IMG/VR virus record: IMGVR_UViG_3300006754_000062
Span: 1 to 35,179 of that record
Origin: a virus
Strand: one strand, 5' to 3'
Length of the DNA stretch: 35,179 nucleotides
Positions 10,012 through 18,365 of this stretch are shown here, one piece after another. The translations under genes and the position numbers were made by a program. A model generated the notes under the pieces. The model saw nothing but the letters and a program-made list of their open reading frames with translations, searched no databases and was not told the origin of the DNA. Positions within the stretch are counted from its first letter, which is position 1. Each line of letters starts with the position of its first letter.

Positions 10012-10338
10012 TTAAGCTAATGCAATACCTGTAATTTCAGCATCTGCACCTAAATTGTCAACTAAACCTACTAAACTAACATCATATCTAGGGTTAGTCC
10101 ATGAAGTTTGAAGAGCTGCAATTATAGAGTCCTGAACACGGTCTCTAGCTGATACATCATTAGCCGTAAAAGCTACCGCAAAAGTAATAGTTGCCACATC
10201 TGTTGCTGCATCAGAACCTGAGTAAGCAATAGTTACTGTTGTGGTGCTAGCTTGTTCAACGATTATAATACCGTCTACAGCTAATAATTGTGATGTTTCC
10301 CCTGTCGCTGTTATAGGGAATGATAAATACTTTTTCAT
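10012..10338 (-). CDS. Small virion-cluster paralogue D (108 aa)
   Basis: A member of the nine-gene family (MKKYLSFPITATGETSQLL). Strands at DGIIIVEQAS and TTVTIAYSGS are followed by the family helix at SARDRVQDSIIAALQTSW and a closing strand EITGIALA. It is rich in Ala/Thr/Val and low in charge. It has a separate promoter box (TATCTTTG at 10380-10387) and a ~40 nt leader containing the small hairpin GAGA-N4-TCTC. It is followed by a strong rho-independent terminator, so it may be expressed alone at high level, as decoration proteins often are. That role is inference. Confidence 0.65.
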   Translation of the reverse strand: MKKYLSFPITATGETSQLLAVDGIIIVEQASTTTVTIAYSGSDAATDVATITFAVAFTANDVSARDRVQDSIIAALQTSWTNPRYDVSLVGLVDNLGADAEITGIALA

Positions 10339-10379
10339 AATAAAAAAAATTGAAAAATTTTGTGAGACTATTCTCGCTA

Positions 10380-10387
10380 CAAAGATA
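10380..10387 (-). promoter_or_regulatory. Late-type promoter box TATCTTTG before paralogue D
   Basis: Box with ~41 nt leader to the ATG at 10338. No -33 TTTG. Confidence 0.65.
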
Positions 10388-10401
10388 ATAAAATATATTT
10401 A

Positions 10402-10701
10402 CTATGTAGAGATGATATCTCCAATAGCATACTTAGAAGGAATAGGGACATCAATAAAAACCTGAGTATAGGAAGTTTGCTCTGCTCTTATAATAGTATC
10501 GTTAATTATGTCTACCAAAGCTCCATCAAAATCAATACCATTAGCCCCATCTCTTTGAATGTTCCACTCTTCGCTTGCTGTTGCATAAGGAACCGAACTT
10601 GCGTGAATAGTGTTCACGTCAAACAACACCACTAGGTCACATGCATTTGCATTTAATATTCTATCTCCATTCGCTGTCTTAAATCTTAAATACTTAACCA
10701 T
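10402..10701 (-). CDS. Small virion-cluster paralogue A1 (99 aa)
   Basis: Type A member of the family and the third gene of the downstream copy of the duplicated C-B-A cassette. It starts MVKYLRFKTANGDRILNANA. Its counterpart A2 (11386..11694) shares KxLRFxTANGxRxLNxxAC near the start, FDVNxIH in the middle, a family helix with IINDTIIRAEQTSYT, and VDVPIPSKYAIGDII at the end (PSKYALQDLI in A2). The two A copies resemble each other far more than they resemble the adjacent B and C proteins. Function unknown; probably a virion protein from its position. Confidence 0.7.
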   Translation of the reverse strand: MVKYLRFKTANGDRILNANACDLVVLFDVNTIHASSVPYATASEEWNIQRDGANGIDFDGALVDIINDTIIRAEQTSYTQVFIDVPIPSKYAIGDIIST

Positions 10702-10705
10702 CTTA

Positions 10706-11014
10706 TTAAATTACTAAAGTCACTGAATCTATTATTACACCCGGGAAATCTACATCCACATACGATTTAGTATATCCTCCTTGACAGAGCTTCTCTATTG
10801 CATTAGTTATAACATTGCGAGTAGCCTGCTCATCAGCACTAAGACTCCCCCCTGAGGTAAGAATAAGGACCTTGGAACTAGCTGCCGACACGTTCTCTGA
10901 AAATAATAAATACATTCCGCCGGGGGCAGTAATTTCCATTATGCCTGATAAACTCTCAGCTTTTACTAATACCCTCCCTGTAGTAGTTGTATTAAATCTT
11001 AAAAACTTACTCAT
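10706..11014 (-). CDS. Small virion-cluster paralogue B1 (102 aa)
   Basis: Type B member, second gene of the downstream C-B-A copy. It starts MSKFLRFNTTTTGRVLVKAE. It pairs with B2 (11694..12008): both have a GxIEI/GIMEI strand, an N-terminal half with MYLLFSEN or VVIYFGAG, the helix ATRNVITNAIEKLCQGGYTK (B2: TRTRQIFHDALNKLYSTSYT), and a hydrophobic end (VIIDSVTLVI against VINGIVIIV). Spacings to A1 and C1 are 4 and 2 nt, so the genes are one operon. No motif for a known enzyme is present. Confidence 0.7.
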   Translation of the reverse strand: MSKFLRFNTTTTGRVLVKAESLSGIMEITAPGGMYLLFSENVSAASSKVLILTSGGSLSADEQATRNVITNAIEKLCQGGYTKSYVDVDFPGVIIDSVTLVI

Positions 11015-11016
11015 AT

Positions 11017-11382
11017 CTATGTGGCTCTTTGCACTTCAGTTAATACTAAATTAAATACAACACCTGCTGCCCCTAAAGGTATTTTAATCCCATCCGTAGT
11101 TCCTACATCTGCATATACATCATTGTTTCCTTCTGCACATAACTCGGTGATAATGTTCGAAACATGAGAGACTAACTCGTAACCTATAGCTCCTAGATCA
11201 GGAGTAAATGTTAAAAGTATTTGAAAATCTTTAGAGTCTCCATAAAAAAACACTAAGTCAAAATCTCCTCCTCCTGTATTATCAAAAGTTAGCGTTGTCA
11301 TTTTACTTACGTTAATAAGCACATGTTGCGCTGAAGCTGCCGGAGCAAGTGATGGGGAATAAAACCTTAGATACTTATTCAT
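11017..11382 (-). CDS. Small virion-cluster paralogue C1 (121 aa)
   Basis: Type C member, first gene of the downstream C-B-A copy. It starts MNKYLRFYSPSLAPAASAQH. It pairs with C2 (12011..12370): both contain a Gly-rich turn (NTGGGDFDLVFFYGD against NGGAGDTEIRFFMEP), the acidic/aromatic segment LTFTPDLGAIGYELV (C2: MSFAPAFDTEKWDFV), the helix SNIITELCAEGNNDVYADVG (C2: SNEIKDLCRTGNRNVVKDIG) and an extended C-terminal strand region. The C type is longer than A and B by an extra C-terminal hairpin. Role unknown. Confidence 0.7.
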   Translation of the reverse strand: MNKYLRFYSPSLAPAASAQHVLINVSKMTTLTFDNTGGGDFDLVFFYGDSKDFQILLTFTPDLGAIGYELVSHVSNIITELCAEGNNDVYADVGTTDGIKIPLGAAGVVFNLVLTEVQRAT

Positions 11383-11385
11383 TAT

Positions 11386-11694
11386 TTACGGATAGTTTAT
11401 TAAATCTTGAAGCGCATACTTGGAAGGAATCTCAACATCGACTACAGCCTCAGTATAAGAGCCTTCAGCCGCCTTTATAATAGCATCATTAATATATCCT
11501 ATCAGCTCGCCATCAAACGAATCACCGGTTGCGGCAACACGCTCAAGTTTTCTAACCACTAATGTACCGATAGTATTGGTGGGAACATATTCAAAATGTA
11601 TTTCATTTACATTAAACCTTTTAATAATAGTGCATGCCTCGACATTTAATAGTCTCACTCCATTAGCTGTATTAAATCTTAAAAACTTTATCAT
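11386..11694 (-). CDS. Small virion-cluster paralogue A2 (102 aa)
   Basis: Type A member, third gene of the upstream C-B-A copy. It starts MIKFLRFNTANGVRLLNVEA. It shares its beginning, its middle (FNVNEIH) and its end (VEIPSKYALQDLI) with A1, which lies three genes downstream. Its start codon overlaps the end of B2 by one base. Compared with A1 the loop around residues 45-65 differs, as expected of a surface-exposed variable segment in a duplicated virion protein. Confidence 0.7.
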   Translation of the reverse strand: MIKFLRFNTANGVRLLNVEACTIIKRFNVNEIHFEYVPTNTIGTLVVRKLERVAATGDSFDGELIGYINDAIIKAAEGSYTEAVVDVEIPSKYALQDLINYP

Positions 11695-12008
11695 TATACT
11701 ATTATTACTATACCGTTAATAACTGTATCAGGCCACTTTAATTCTACTATATTATTTGTATAACTCGTAGAGTATAATTTATTGAGCGCATCATGAAAGA
11801 TTTGTCGGGTTCGAGTCGCATTAGTTTGAACCGTTGAGCCTGCTCCAAAATATATTACAACATTACTCGTTCCATTAGGTTCTTCTAAACATGGTATAGT
11901 AACCTGTGTCTCACTATCAATTTCTATTAAGCCCACCCAATATTGAGCACTCAAAAGCATCTTCCCTTGGTTGTCTGTTTCTATTTCTAAAAACTTGTTA
12001 TCTATCAT
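11694..12008 (-). CDS. Small virion-cluster paralogue B2 (104 aa)
   Basis: Type B member, second gene of the upstream C-B-A copy. It starts MIDNKFLEIETDNQGKMLLS, with two extra residues before the KFL core. It matches B1 in the helix region and in the hydrophobic C-terminus (see B1). It lies 2 nt after C2 and overlaps A2 by one base, so the cassette is tightly coupled. No recognised domain. Confidence 0.7.
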   Translation of the reverse strand: MIDNKFLEIETDNQGKMLLSAQYWVGLIEIDSETQVTIPCLEEPNGTSNVVIYFGAGSTVQTNATRTRQIFHDALNKLYSTSYTNNIVELKWPDTVINGIVIIV

Positions 12009-12010
12009 AT

Positions 12011-12370
12011 CTATCCTCTATTTATATCTACAAAAGAACACTCATGTACAACACCCGAACTATCTTTCCAAGTAATAGTGCCTGTGCCTTCCACATCTCC
12101 AATATCTTTTACTACATTTCGGTTTCCTGTTCTACATAAATCCTTTATCTCATTACTAAGAAACTGAACAAAATCCCACTTCTCAGTATCAAAGGCGGGA
12201 GCGAAACTCATGGCTACATATTGACTATTGGTAGGCTCCATGAAAAACCTTATCTCTGTATCACCTGCTCCTCCATTATCGGCCTGTATAAAAGAGATAC
12301 GATTCACCGGCAAGAGGTAGTCTTGTATTGCCACCGGCGCAACGCCTCTAAATCTCAAATACTTTTTCAT
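12011..12370 (-). CDS. Small virion-cluster paralogue C2 (119 aa)
   Basis: Type C member and first gene of the array. I place the start at the ATG at 12370 (MKKYLRFRGVAPVAIQDYLL), because the longer frame begins with TTG inside the promoter region and every paralogue starts M-x-x-[KR]-[YF]-L. The TATCTTTG box (12377-12384) ends 6 nt before this ATG, which also favours the shorter form and a leaderless or near-leaderless message. It pairs with C1 along its length. It lies 25 nt downstream of the 249-residue gene. Confidence 0.7.
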   Translation of the reverse strand: MKKYLRFRGVAPVAIQDYLLPVNRISFIQADNGGAGDTEIRFFMEPTNSQYVAMSFAPAFDTEKWDFVQFLSNEIKDLCRTGNRNVVKDIGDVEGTGTITWKDSSGVVHECSFVDINRG

Positions 12371-12376
12371 AATAAA

Positions 12377-12384
12377 CAAAGATA
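12377..12384 (-). promoter_or_regulatory. Late-type promoter box TATCTTTG before paralogue C2
   Basis: Box ends 6 nt before the chosen ATG at 12370, preceded by a run of T. No -33 TTTG. Confidence 0.65.
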
Positions 12385-12394
12385 CGAAAAAAAA

Positions 12395-13144
12395 CTATTC
12401 GTTCTTGCTTAAGAGTTTTTCAAGAAGTTTTAATGATTCAATTCCATCGTCACTCTGTAGATGGGCAGACACAATCATATTGACATCTTCTCCCATAGGA
12501 GCTATAAGCATTCTTTTTTTGTTAGACTTGGTGTTGAAGTGGATCGCTCCCCCTTTCTTTTTCACCAACAGTCCTTCTTCAAAAAACTGCTGAACTCTTG
12601 ATTGATGTTTTAATTCAGGATCACTTACCACATTTAGAAATTCTTCCGGATAGGTTCTAGCATAAACTAATATATCTCTCTTTAATTCTGCTGTACTCAT
12701 CTTAGCCACGTTGTGATTAAACAAAACTCTTGAAATACTTTCCACCTGATCTAAGGATAATTGTCTTGCCTCTATTAAAGCATCTACTTCTATATTGAGT
12801 TGTTCTACGTGCTCTCCCGCATCTTTTTCTGAATCTAATCTTTCAAATCTTTTACCGTATAGGGGATGGTTTTCTAAAAACTGTTGTAATACTTGATTGG
12901 TCTTGGGTACTCTTAAAAATCCATCTTCAAAAATAATAGGTTCTAATACCACGTGCCCATCTTGTTCATCAACATAAATACTTTTTTGGTTACGAGCATA
13001 ACGAAGCTCTCTGTTTACTCCTGTCTCGTCATCAAAATGTAATAAGGGAAATCTGTTTGTGTGTCTTGTTGGCAGCATATAAGATAAAGGTGCTGCGTTC
13101 CTTGTTAGTCTGTAGGTTTTATCTACGAATTTTTCTGTTTTCAT
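12395..13144 (-). CDS. Conserved virion-cluster protein after MCP (249 aa)
   Basis: A protein of 249 residues, mostly alpha-helical and charged, downstream of the major capsid gene and separated from it by a strong terminator. N-terminal half: basic start (MKTEKFVDKTYRLTRN), then a beta segment SIYVDEQDGHVVLEPIIFEDG, then the helix NQVLQQFLENHPLYGKRFE. C-terminal half: helices and a winged-helix-like stretch QQFFEEGLLVKKKGGAIHFN. Proteins of this shape beside MCP genes in large phages are often uncharacterised structural or head-completion factors. I do not recognise an exact family. A transcriptional or DNA-binding role is an alternative because of the HTH-like C-terminus. Confidence 0.65.
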   Translation of the reverse strand: MKTEKFVDKTYRLTRNAAPLSYMLPTRHTNRFPLLHFDDETGVNRELRYARNQKSIYVDEQDGHVVLEPIIFEDGFLRVPKTNQVLQQFLENHPLYGKRFERLDSEKDAGEHVEQLNIEVDALIEARQLSLDQVESISRVLFNHNVAKMSTAELKRDILVYARTYPEEFLNVVSDPELKHQSRVQQFFEEGLLVKKKGGAIHFNTKSNKKRMLIAPMGEDVNMIVSAHLQSDDGIESLKLLEKLLSKNE

Positions 13145-13172
13145 TTTATTTAGATTTAATATAATTTATAAT

Positions 13173-13207
13173 AAAAAAGAAAAGGATGTCTCGTTGACGA
13201 GACACCC
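13173..13207 (-). terminator. Rho-independent terminator after the major capsid gene
   Basis: Read on the minus strand, a 10-bp stem (GGGTGTCTCG with CGAGACATCC, one G·U pair) with loop TCAA is followed by TTTTCTTTTTT. It lies 18 nt past the MCP stop. It would isolate the capsid gene from the 249-residue gene, as expected for a very highly expressed protein. Its core is the same TGTCTCG-N4-CGAGACA hairpin found three more times in the window. Confidence 0.9.
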
Positions 13208-13224
13208 TAATCTTTACATCAATA

Positions 13225-14688
13225 CTATTCTTGGAATAGAACAAAGTTGTTCGCACCCATAGTACAAACACATCTTTCTGATAAGAAGTTTACAGTCATC
13301 GCATCGATATTATCTGTCTTTGCGCCTCCTGCAGAACCTGTCAACCATGTTTTGTATCGTCTGTCTTCAGTTTCTGAAGCACGATATCTAACATGTAAGA
13401 AAGGTCGTTTTGCATTCTTACCTAAGATTTGGTCATAAACAGAAGTAGAACCTGCCGGTACTAATAATCCATTTACTCGACCTGAGCCTGCACCTGTTGG
13501 CAAACCACCTCGCATAGTTGGGTCATTTAAGTATTTCCAATCAGACTTGTAGAAGTCATATCCTCTTCGGAATCCTGTGAATCCTAGATTTAATGCCATC
13601 TCTTCATCATTATCGAAAAGACCATAAGACGTACCACCTGCACCATAAGAGTTTTGAGCTGCTAACATATCGTCAATATCAAAACCGAAGTTTCTGTCAA
13701 CGAATACAACATTCTCCTCAATAGCACCTTGGTTGTCTAGTCTACCAATGATCGCATCCCAATCAGCTAATGCTGTTGGATTACCACCACCCCAAACATT
13801 TCCTCTGTCTCCAACAACAAAGAACACACCTTCGGAACCCATAAAGTTTGCTGTAGCTGCACCTGATAGATTTTCTGCCGGTACTGCCTCAATCATCGAT
13901 GTCTCAAGATAGTCGTCAAAACGTAATCTTGTTTCATGCTCTGATTTTAGATACCATAGGAATCCTGAAGCACCATCTTCTGTGCTAACTTCAATCCATC
14001 CGATTTGAGCCATATCAGAACCACTAACCTCGTAAGTATCTTTTAAGATGATAGGATTATTTTTAAATATATAATCATCAGCTTCTAAAGACCCTACCAT
14101 TCCCGGAGTTCCTTTTCTAAACTCTGAACCGTAGATAAAGATAGTTGTATCAGCGTTACCTGCACCTGTACCTGCTGCTACCTGACCACCCGCTTCGTAG
14201 TAGTCTACAGTAAATGTAGTAGCTGTAGGAACAGCAGTAACAATACCTTTGTTGCTACCTGCACCATTATTAAAGACAATCATTACTGTTTGCCCTACTC
14301 TAATTGATATTTGGTTAGCAGCATTGTATGCTGTTGCCGGAGTAGTAACAATACCTGCACCACCTGCCGGAAATGCACTATCATTCACTGTCCATGTTGC
14401 CTGATTTACTCCTGCTATCGCCACTGTACCACACTGTGTAAACTTAGTATGTAACCGTCCTTGTTCTGCCCATTTTATTTGGTCAGAAATAGAAGGTAAT
14501 TCTGCACCTACTAATCTCAAGAACGATGAGATTGTTCGGTTGCCGTATCTTTCAAATTCCTTTTCATAAGTATCGGGTAGATACTGATTCAAGAAATCGA
14601 AATTCGTAATATAATTGCTAATCGTCGGGGTCTGCGTACTGCTTGGCTGTAAGTCAAAACCCGGCGTAGCTAACATTGAACCTGCCAT
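13225..14688 (-). CDS. Major capsid protein (HK97-fold, crAss-like type)
   Basis: A protein of 487 residues. The start MAGSMLATPGFDLQPSSTQT is followed by NFDFLNQYLPDTYEKEFERY and GNRTISSFLRLVGAELP, a run I recognise from MCPs of marine Bacteroidetes and crAss-like phages. Residues ~85-185 are a Gly/Ala/Thr-rich beta insertion (VGQTVMIVFNNG, GIVTAV, FTVDYYEAGG) that probably forms a surface domain. The second half is typical HK97-fold P-domain-like sequence. It follows the scaffold candidate by 29 nt and ends in a strong terminator. Order terminase-portal-scaffold-MCP supports the call. This is the most likely client of the phage chaperonin, which is inference. Confidence 0.9.
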   Translation of the reverse strand: MAGSMLATPGFDLQPSSTQTPTISNYITNFDFLNQYLPDTYEKEFERYGNRTISSFLRLVGAELPSISDQIKWAEQGRLHTKFTQCGTVAIAGVNQATWTVNDSAFPAGGAGIVTTPATAYNAANQISIRVGQTVMIVFNNGAGSNKGIVTAVPTATTFTVDYYEAGGQVAAGTGAGNADTTIFIYGSEFRKGTPGMVGSLEADDYIFKNNPIILKDTYEVSGSDMAQIGWIEVSTEDGASGFLWYLKSEHETRLRFDDYLETSMIEAVPAENLSGAATANFMGSEGVFFVVGDRGNVWGGGNPTALADWDAIIGRLDNQGAIEENVVFVDRNFGFDIDDMLAAQNSYGAGGTSYGLFDNDEEMALNLGFTGFRRGYDFYKSDWKYLNDPTMRGGLPTGAGSGRVNGLLVPAGSTSVYDQILGKNAKRPFLHVRYRASETEDRRYKTWLTGSAGGAKTDNIDAMTVNFLSERCVCTMGANNFVLFQE

Positions 14689-14717
14689 AATTTTCTAATT
14701 TTTAAATTTTTTAATAC

Positions 14718-15851
14718 TTATTTTCTTTTTGCACTTTTTATTTTCAATCCTCTCCCTGAGTTTTCACTCAGTGATCGAATCTTCATGCCCCCTTTCGTTG
14801 CCACTTCAGGAGCTGTTCGCTCAGACATATTTATATTTTTAGTCTTACGCATAACATCTTCTGTTCCTGACGACTTACCTTGCTCATAAAAAAACTGAGC
14901 AAACTTTTCAGGGTTCATCGCAATAGCTAAAGCTCTATGGTATCCTCCCGCATCCTTCAGTAGTCCGTCTGACCCTATAAATCTATTTATAAAATTATAA
15001 GGTGTAGACTGCAACTTCTTAAGTTCAGCCGGTGAGCCCGGAGAATATGTTAATGATGTATCACCCATTTTAAATTCAAAACCTTTGAACTCTTGGTTAA
15101 ATAAATCATCGGTCTTTTTTACAAACCAATCTCTTTTTTTGAGATTCTCCTGCTCAAGAGTTTTAGACTCTTGCAAGTATTGCCTATAAGCTTTGAGTTC
15201 TTCTGAATCGCTTTCAGAAATGGCATCCGTTCTTGACTCAAGGGGTTGCTTATAATATTTCTTTTGCTCTGCAAAATATTTTTTAGCTTTAGCAATAGCT
15301 TTTTTCTTTGCTAATTTGATTTTTCTAATCTCTGCTTCATCATGGTCTTCTTCATTGTGTTGATAATCCTGCATTAAAACATTTATATCTTCACTATCAA
15401 GACCATCTTCCGTAGAGACTAAATACTCTCTTAGCAAACTGTCGGAATCCATGTCTTCAAAGTTTCTGTTTAATTTAACATAGTCTTCGAACCCACGGCC
15501 CGTTTCTTGTTTATACTTTAAATAAGCAGAAACATCTTCAGGCAACTCACCCGATTCTTTTCGCTCTGCCAATAATTCATCTACAGAATTTATCTGCTTA
15601 TTGTATCTTTTGTTAATATGTGAAAGAACGTCTTCTTCAGTTAATTCAGTGGGTTGTTCCTCTTGTTGCTCACGAACCTCTTCTTTAACTTCTTCTTGTT
15701 TAACTTCTTCTTGTTCTACTGTCTCTTGTGGAGCTTCAGCAGTTATTTCTTCAGCGTTAGTTTTTTCTTCATGCTTATCAAGCAATTCTTGCTCTAACTG
15801 TTGTGATGATTTTTCACCCGCACCATCAACGGCTCTTACTTTTATTTCCAT
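14718..15851 (-). CDS. Scaffolding protein candidate
   Basis: A protein of 377 residues, very rich in Glu/Lys/Gln. Residues ~25-75 are strongly acidic (runs such as EEVKQEEVKEEVREQQEEQP) and ~125-230 are predicted long helices or coiled coil. The C-terminus is short and basic (GRGLKIKSAKRK), the usual capsid-binding feature of scaffold proteins. It sits between portal and MCP, the classic scaffold position. A promoter box TAACTTTG lies 17 nt upstream of the start, so scaffold and MCP may have their own transcript. No protease motif is evident, so any maturation protease would be elsewhere. Confidence 0.8.
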   Translation of the reverse strand: MEIKVRAVDGAGEKSSQQLEQELLDKHEEKTNAEEITAEAPQETVEQEEVKQEEVKEEVREQQEEQPTELTEEDVLSHINKRYNKQINSVDELLAERKESGELPEDVSAYLKYKQETGRGFEDYVKLNRNFEDMDSDSLLREYLVSTEDGLDSEDINVLMQDYQHNEEDHDEAEIRKIKLAKKKAIAKAKKYFAEQKKYYKQPLESRTDAISESDSEELKAYRQYLQESKTLEQENLKKRDWFVKKTDDLFNQEFKGFEFKMGDTSLTYSPGSPAELKKLQSTPYNFINRFIGSDGLLKDAGGYHRALAIAMNPEKFAQFFYEQGKSSGTEDVMRKTKNINMSERTAPEVATKGGMKIRSLSENSGRGLKIKSAKRK

Positions 15852-15868
15852 TAGATTATATTTTTATA

Positions 15869-15876
15869 CAAAGTTA
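15869..15876 (-). promoter_or_regulatory. Promoter box TAACTTTG before scaffold-MCP
   Basis: TAnnTTTG form, 17 nt before the scaffold ATG at 15851. A TTG lies about 15 nt further upstream. Confidence 0.55.
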
Positions 15877-15902
15877 ATAAATTTTTTAACACAATTTAGA
15901 CA

Positions 15903-18365
15903 CTACCTCGGTTCAAACTCTGACATATCAAATCCGTCTAAGCTATCCTCATTTGACTCAAACATCTTTGCTGTAGTTGTTTGTTCAAAATTTTCAGGAG
16001 GTAGGTTATTTTTTCTTTGACTTATGAGTTTACTCTGCTGAGTGTTCTGTTGGTTTATTCTTTCCGCTTTAGCAAATTCTCTTTGATCTTCTCTCTGCTG
16101 TAATGCTCTCTCCGATGTGTCTCTTAATTGCATGTTATAACCAAACTCTTTATCCATAAGTTGAGACTTTAACATAGCCTCCTGTTTCATCTTCTCTATT
16201 TCAAAAGCAATCTCTGCTTGCTTTATTTTCATCTTCGATTGAGTTTCTGCTTCCATCTTTTGCATTGCCGCTTGTGCAGCCATCTGCTGACTCTGTTGGT
16301 TTATCTGAGCTTGAGCTTGCATCTTCATCATTTCCTGTTGCTCATCCTTTTCTTCTTTCTTTCTTCTTTTAAGTTTTAAAAGCTGATTGGCAAGTTTTAA
16401 ATTTCTAACCTCTCGTATATCAATAGCATCTTCTAAATTAATATCTTGTTTAGATAAAGCCATTTGTATGTTTTGTTCCAACTGAGCTTTCTCTTCTTCA
16501 TCAGGAGACACGTCAATAAAAATACCGAAGTCATATAGGTATAAATCTTTTGTGTCATTTAATATTGAAACATTATATTTTCCTATTTGATTTACAAAAT
16601 TTTCTTTAAAGTCAGAATACTCTAATATGTCCCCTACCCTATAAGACAATGCTTCTGCTAGACTTCTGTAGATAAATAAACTTCCATCTAATATATGCCT
16701 AGTCGCAGTATTAGAATTTAATGCAGCTAACTTCTGAATACCAACTAAAGAATTAGGATCAGGCGTGCTACCGTCTCTCGCTTCATTTAAGCCGGTTACA
16801 GCCCTAATCATGTTAAGATAATGATTATAGTTACCAATTAACATTTGCGTTTTGCTAGCTCCTGAATTAGAGGTTAGCTGAGTAATTGGAACTTTACCTT
16901 GGTTATAGTCTCCATCTTGAGTATAGCTTCTACCTATCACACTACCTGTTTGAAAATATAATCTCAACGCATCTTCGGGATTGTAAGCATTTCCTGTTCC
17001 TAGGTCTACTTCATTTAATCCGTCTGCATCAATAAACACACCGTCCGGTACAACTCGTGATATAACTTGTTGAAGTTTTAAATGAGTAATCTGAATTAAG
17101 TCAGCAAAAGGAATCATTCGTCTTACCAATGACTCAATAACACCCTTATACATTCTAGGAGCAACAGCAATATAATTAGGAATAGCATATTGATTAGCCG
17201 ACTTAGGTCTTACCATATTCTCTTCCAACTCCCACTTTAAAATAATATTAGTTCCCATAACCATTACGCCGGTATACCACACGTCAATAGTTTTTTCTAC
17301 CTTCTCAAAATTCCCTTCTTCCATCATTTCTTCAGGTGGATCGAATTGATCATCTTTCTCTATCATTTTTTCATTACCATTCTCATTAACCTTCTTCTTA
17401 TAAACAAACTTCTTTGTTGTTTTATAATTAAAATACATAACGGTAGCTGTATCTCTATAGAACATAGAGTCTTGATACATTTGGGCTGTATTAAAATAGT
17501 CATACCAACTTTGACTGTATTGAGATATTTCTTTTAAATCCTCGTTAGTTAGAGTTGGGTCTATTTTCTTTAGCTCAATAATGGGTAATGTCTTTATTTC
17601 ACCCCAATAAAAACAATCTTTAAAGTGTGGGTCTTCAGTGTAACTATATACCACATTAGCAGGATCAACATATTCTACGTTTACCCCGTCTCCTAATTGA
17701 AAGTTATGTTTAGCTACAGCAATTCCCAATACTGTTAAGTCATAATCAAATCTCTTTCTTAGGTCTACATATTTATTATTATCTAATAAAGTGTTAATAG
17801 CCTCCTCTTGAGCTATCTCAATAGCGGGCTTATAGTTAAGTTGCATATATAAGGATAGCTCTTCATCTGAAGCAGGAAGCTCGTTAGGATCCATAGAGTA
17901 AGGGTTAACACCCCCCCTCTTTTGTATAATATCAAGAACAGGTTTCGCAACCATCTGTCCCTCTATCATTCTTTGATAGGTGCTTCGCTTAGATTGAGAA
18001 ATAGCATCTTGAGCATAAGCATCTACTTTAAATAATCTATCAGACATTCCATTAACTACAATGTCAACAAACTTAGGAAGTATAGGAACAGGGGTCCAAT
18101 CTAAATTAAGATAAGATAAGTCTCCATCAATAGCTAATTCGTTTTTGTATTTACCTATTGATTGCTCTCCACGAGCATATAATCTTAACCTATTATATTC
18201 TCCCCATTGATTATAGAATCTACAGCTATTACTGTCTTTGCGAAACCATTCGTATTGTATAGCCTGACCTATTTGAAGCCCAAACTCATCAGTAGCTTTT
18301 TCTGCATCTGAAACAAATTGACTTGGAAACCCTGAGGCTTGTATGTTTATTTTTATATCTTTCAT
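15903..18365 (-). CDS. Portal protein (crAss-like type, 820 aa)
   Basis: A protein of 820 residues whose ATG overlaps the TerL stop (ATGA). The N-terminal half has a helical start and DGDLSYLNLDWTPVPILPKF, typical of the large portal proteins of crAss-like phages. The centre contains EYVDPANVVYSYTEDPHFKD and the long stem-like helix around VRRMIPFADLIQITHLKLQQ. Residues ~670-790 are Gln-rich and charged coiled coil (QQEMMKMQAQAQINQQSQQM), matching the long C-terminal barrel/crown of podovirus portals. It lies between TerL and scaffold. Length and order fit the family well. Confidence 0.9.
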   Translation of the reverse strand: MKDIKINIQASGFPSQFVSDAEKATDEFGLQIGQAIQYEWFRKDSNSCRFYNQWGEYNRLRLYARGEQSIGKYKNELAIDGDLSYLNLDWTPVPILPKFVDIVVNGMSDRLFKVDAYAQDAISQSKRSTYQRMIEGQMVAKPVLDIIQKRGGVNPYSMDPNELPASDEELSLYMQLNYKPAIEIAQEEAINTLLDNNKYVDLRKRFDYDLTVLGIAVAKHNFQLGDGVNVEYVDPANVVYSYTEDPHFKDCFYWGEIKTLPIIELKKIDPTLTNEDLKEISQYSQSWYDYFNTAQMYQDSMFYRDTATVMYFNYKTTKKFVYKKKVNENGNEKMIEKDDQFDPPEEMMEEGNFEKVEKTIDVWYTGVMVMGTNIILKWELEENMVRPKSANQYAIPNYIAVAPRMYKGVIESLVRRMIPFADLIQITHLKLQQVISRVVPDGVFIDADGLNEVDLGTGNAYNPEDALRLYFQTGSVIGRSYTQDGDYNQGKVPITQLTSNSGASKTQMLIGNYNHYLNMIRAVTGLNEARDGSTPDPNSLVGIQKLAALNSNTATRHILDGSLFIYRSLAEALSYRVGDILEYSDFKENFVNQIGKYNVSILNDTKDLYLYDFGIFIDVSPDEEEKAQLEQNIQMALSKQDINLEDAIDIREVRNLKLANQLLKLKRRKKEEKDEQQEMMKMQAQAQINQQSQQMAAQAAMQKMEAETQSKMKIKQAEIAFEIEKMKQEAMLKSQLMDKEFGYNMQLRDTSERALQQREDQREFAKAERINQQNTQQSKLISQRKNNLPPENFEQTTTAKMFESNEDSLDGFDMSEFEPR

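Larger units (their letters stand above)
10402..12370 (-). repeat. Tandem duplication of a three-gene cassette (C-B-A, C-B-A)
   Basis: Units 11386-12370 (C2-B2-A2) and 10402-11382 (C1-B1-A1) encode, in the same order, pairs of proteins that match each other better than their neighbours. The copies have diverged strongly at protein level, so the duplication is old. Confidence 0.75.

Noticed and set aside
12371-12379. Longer start for paralogue C2.
   Set aside because: It uses TTG inside the TATCTTTG box, and all paralogues begin at the MKKYL-type position.
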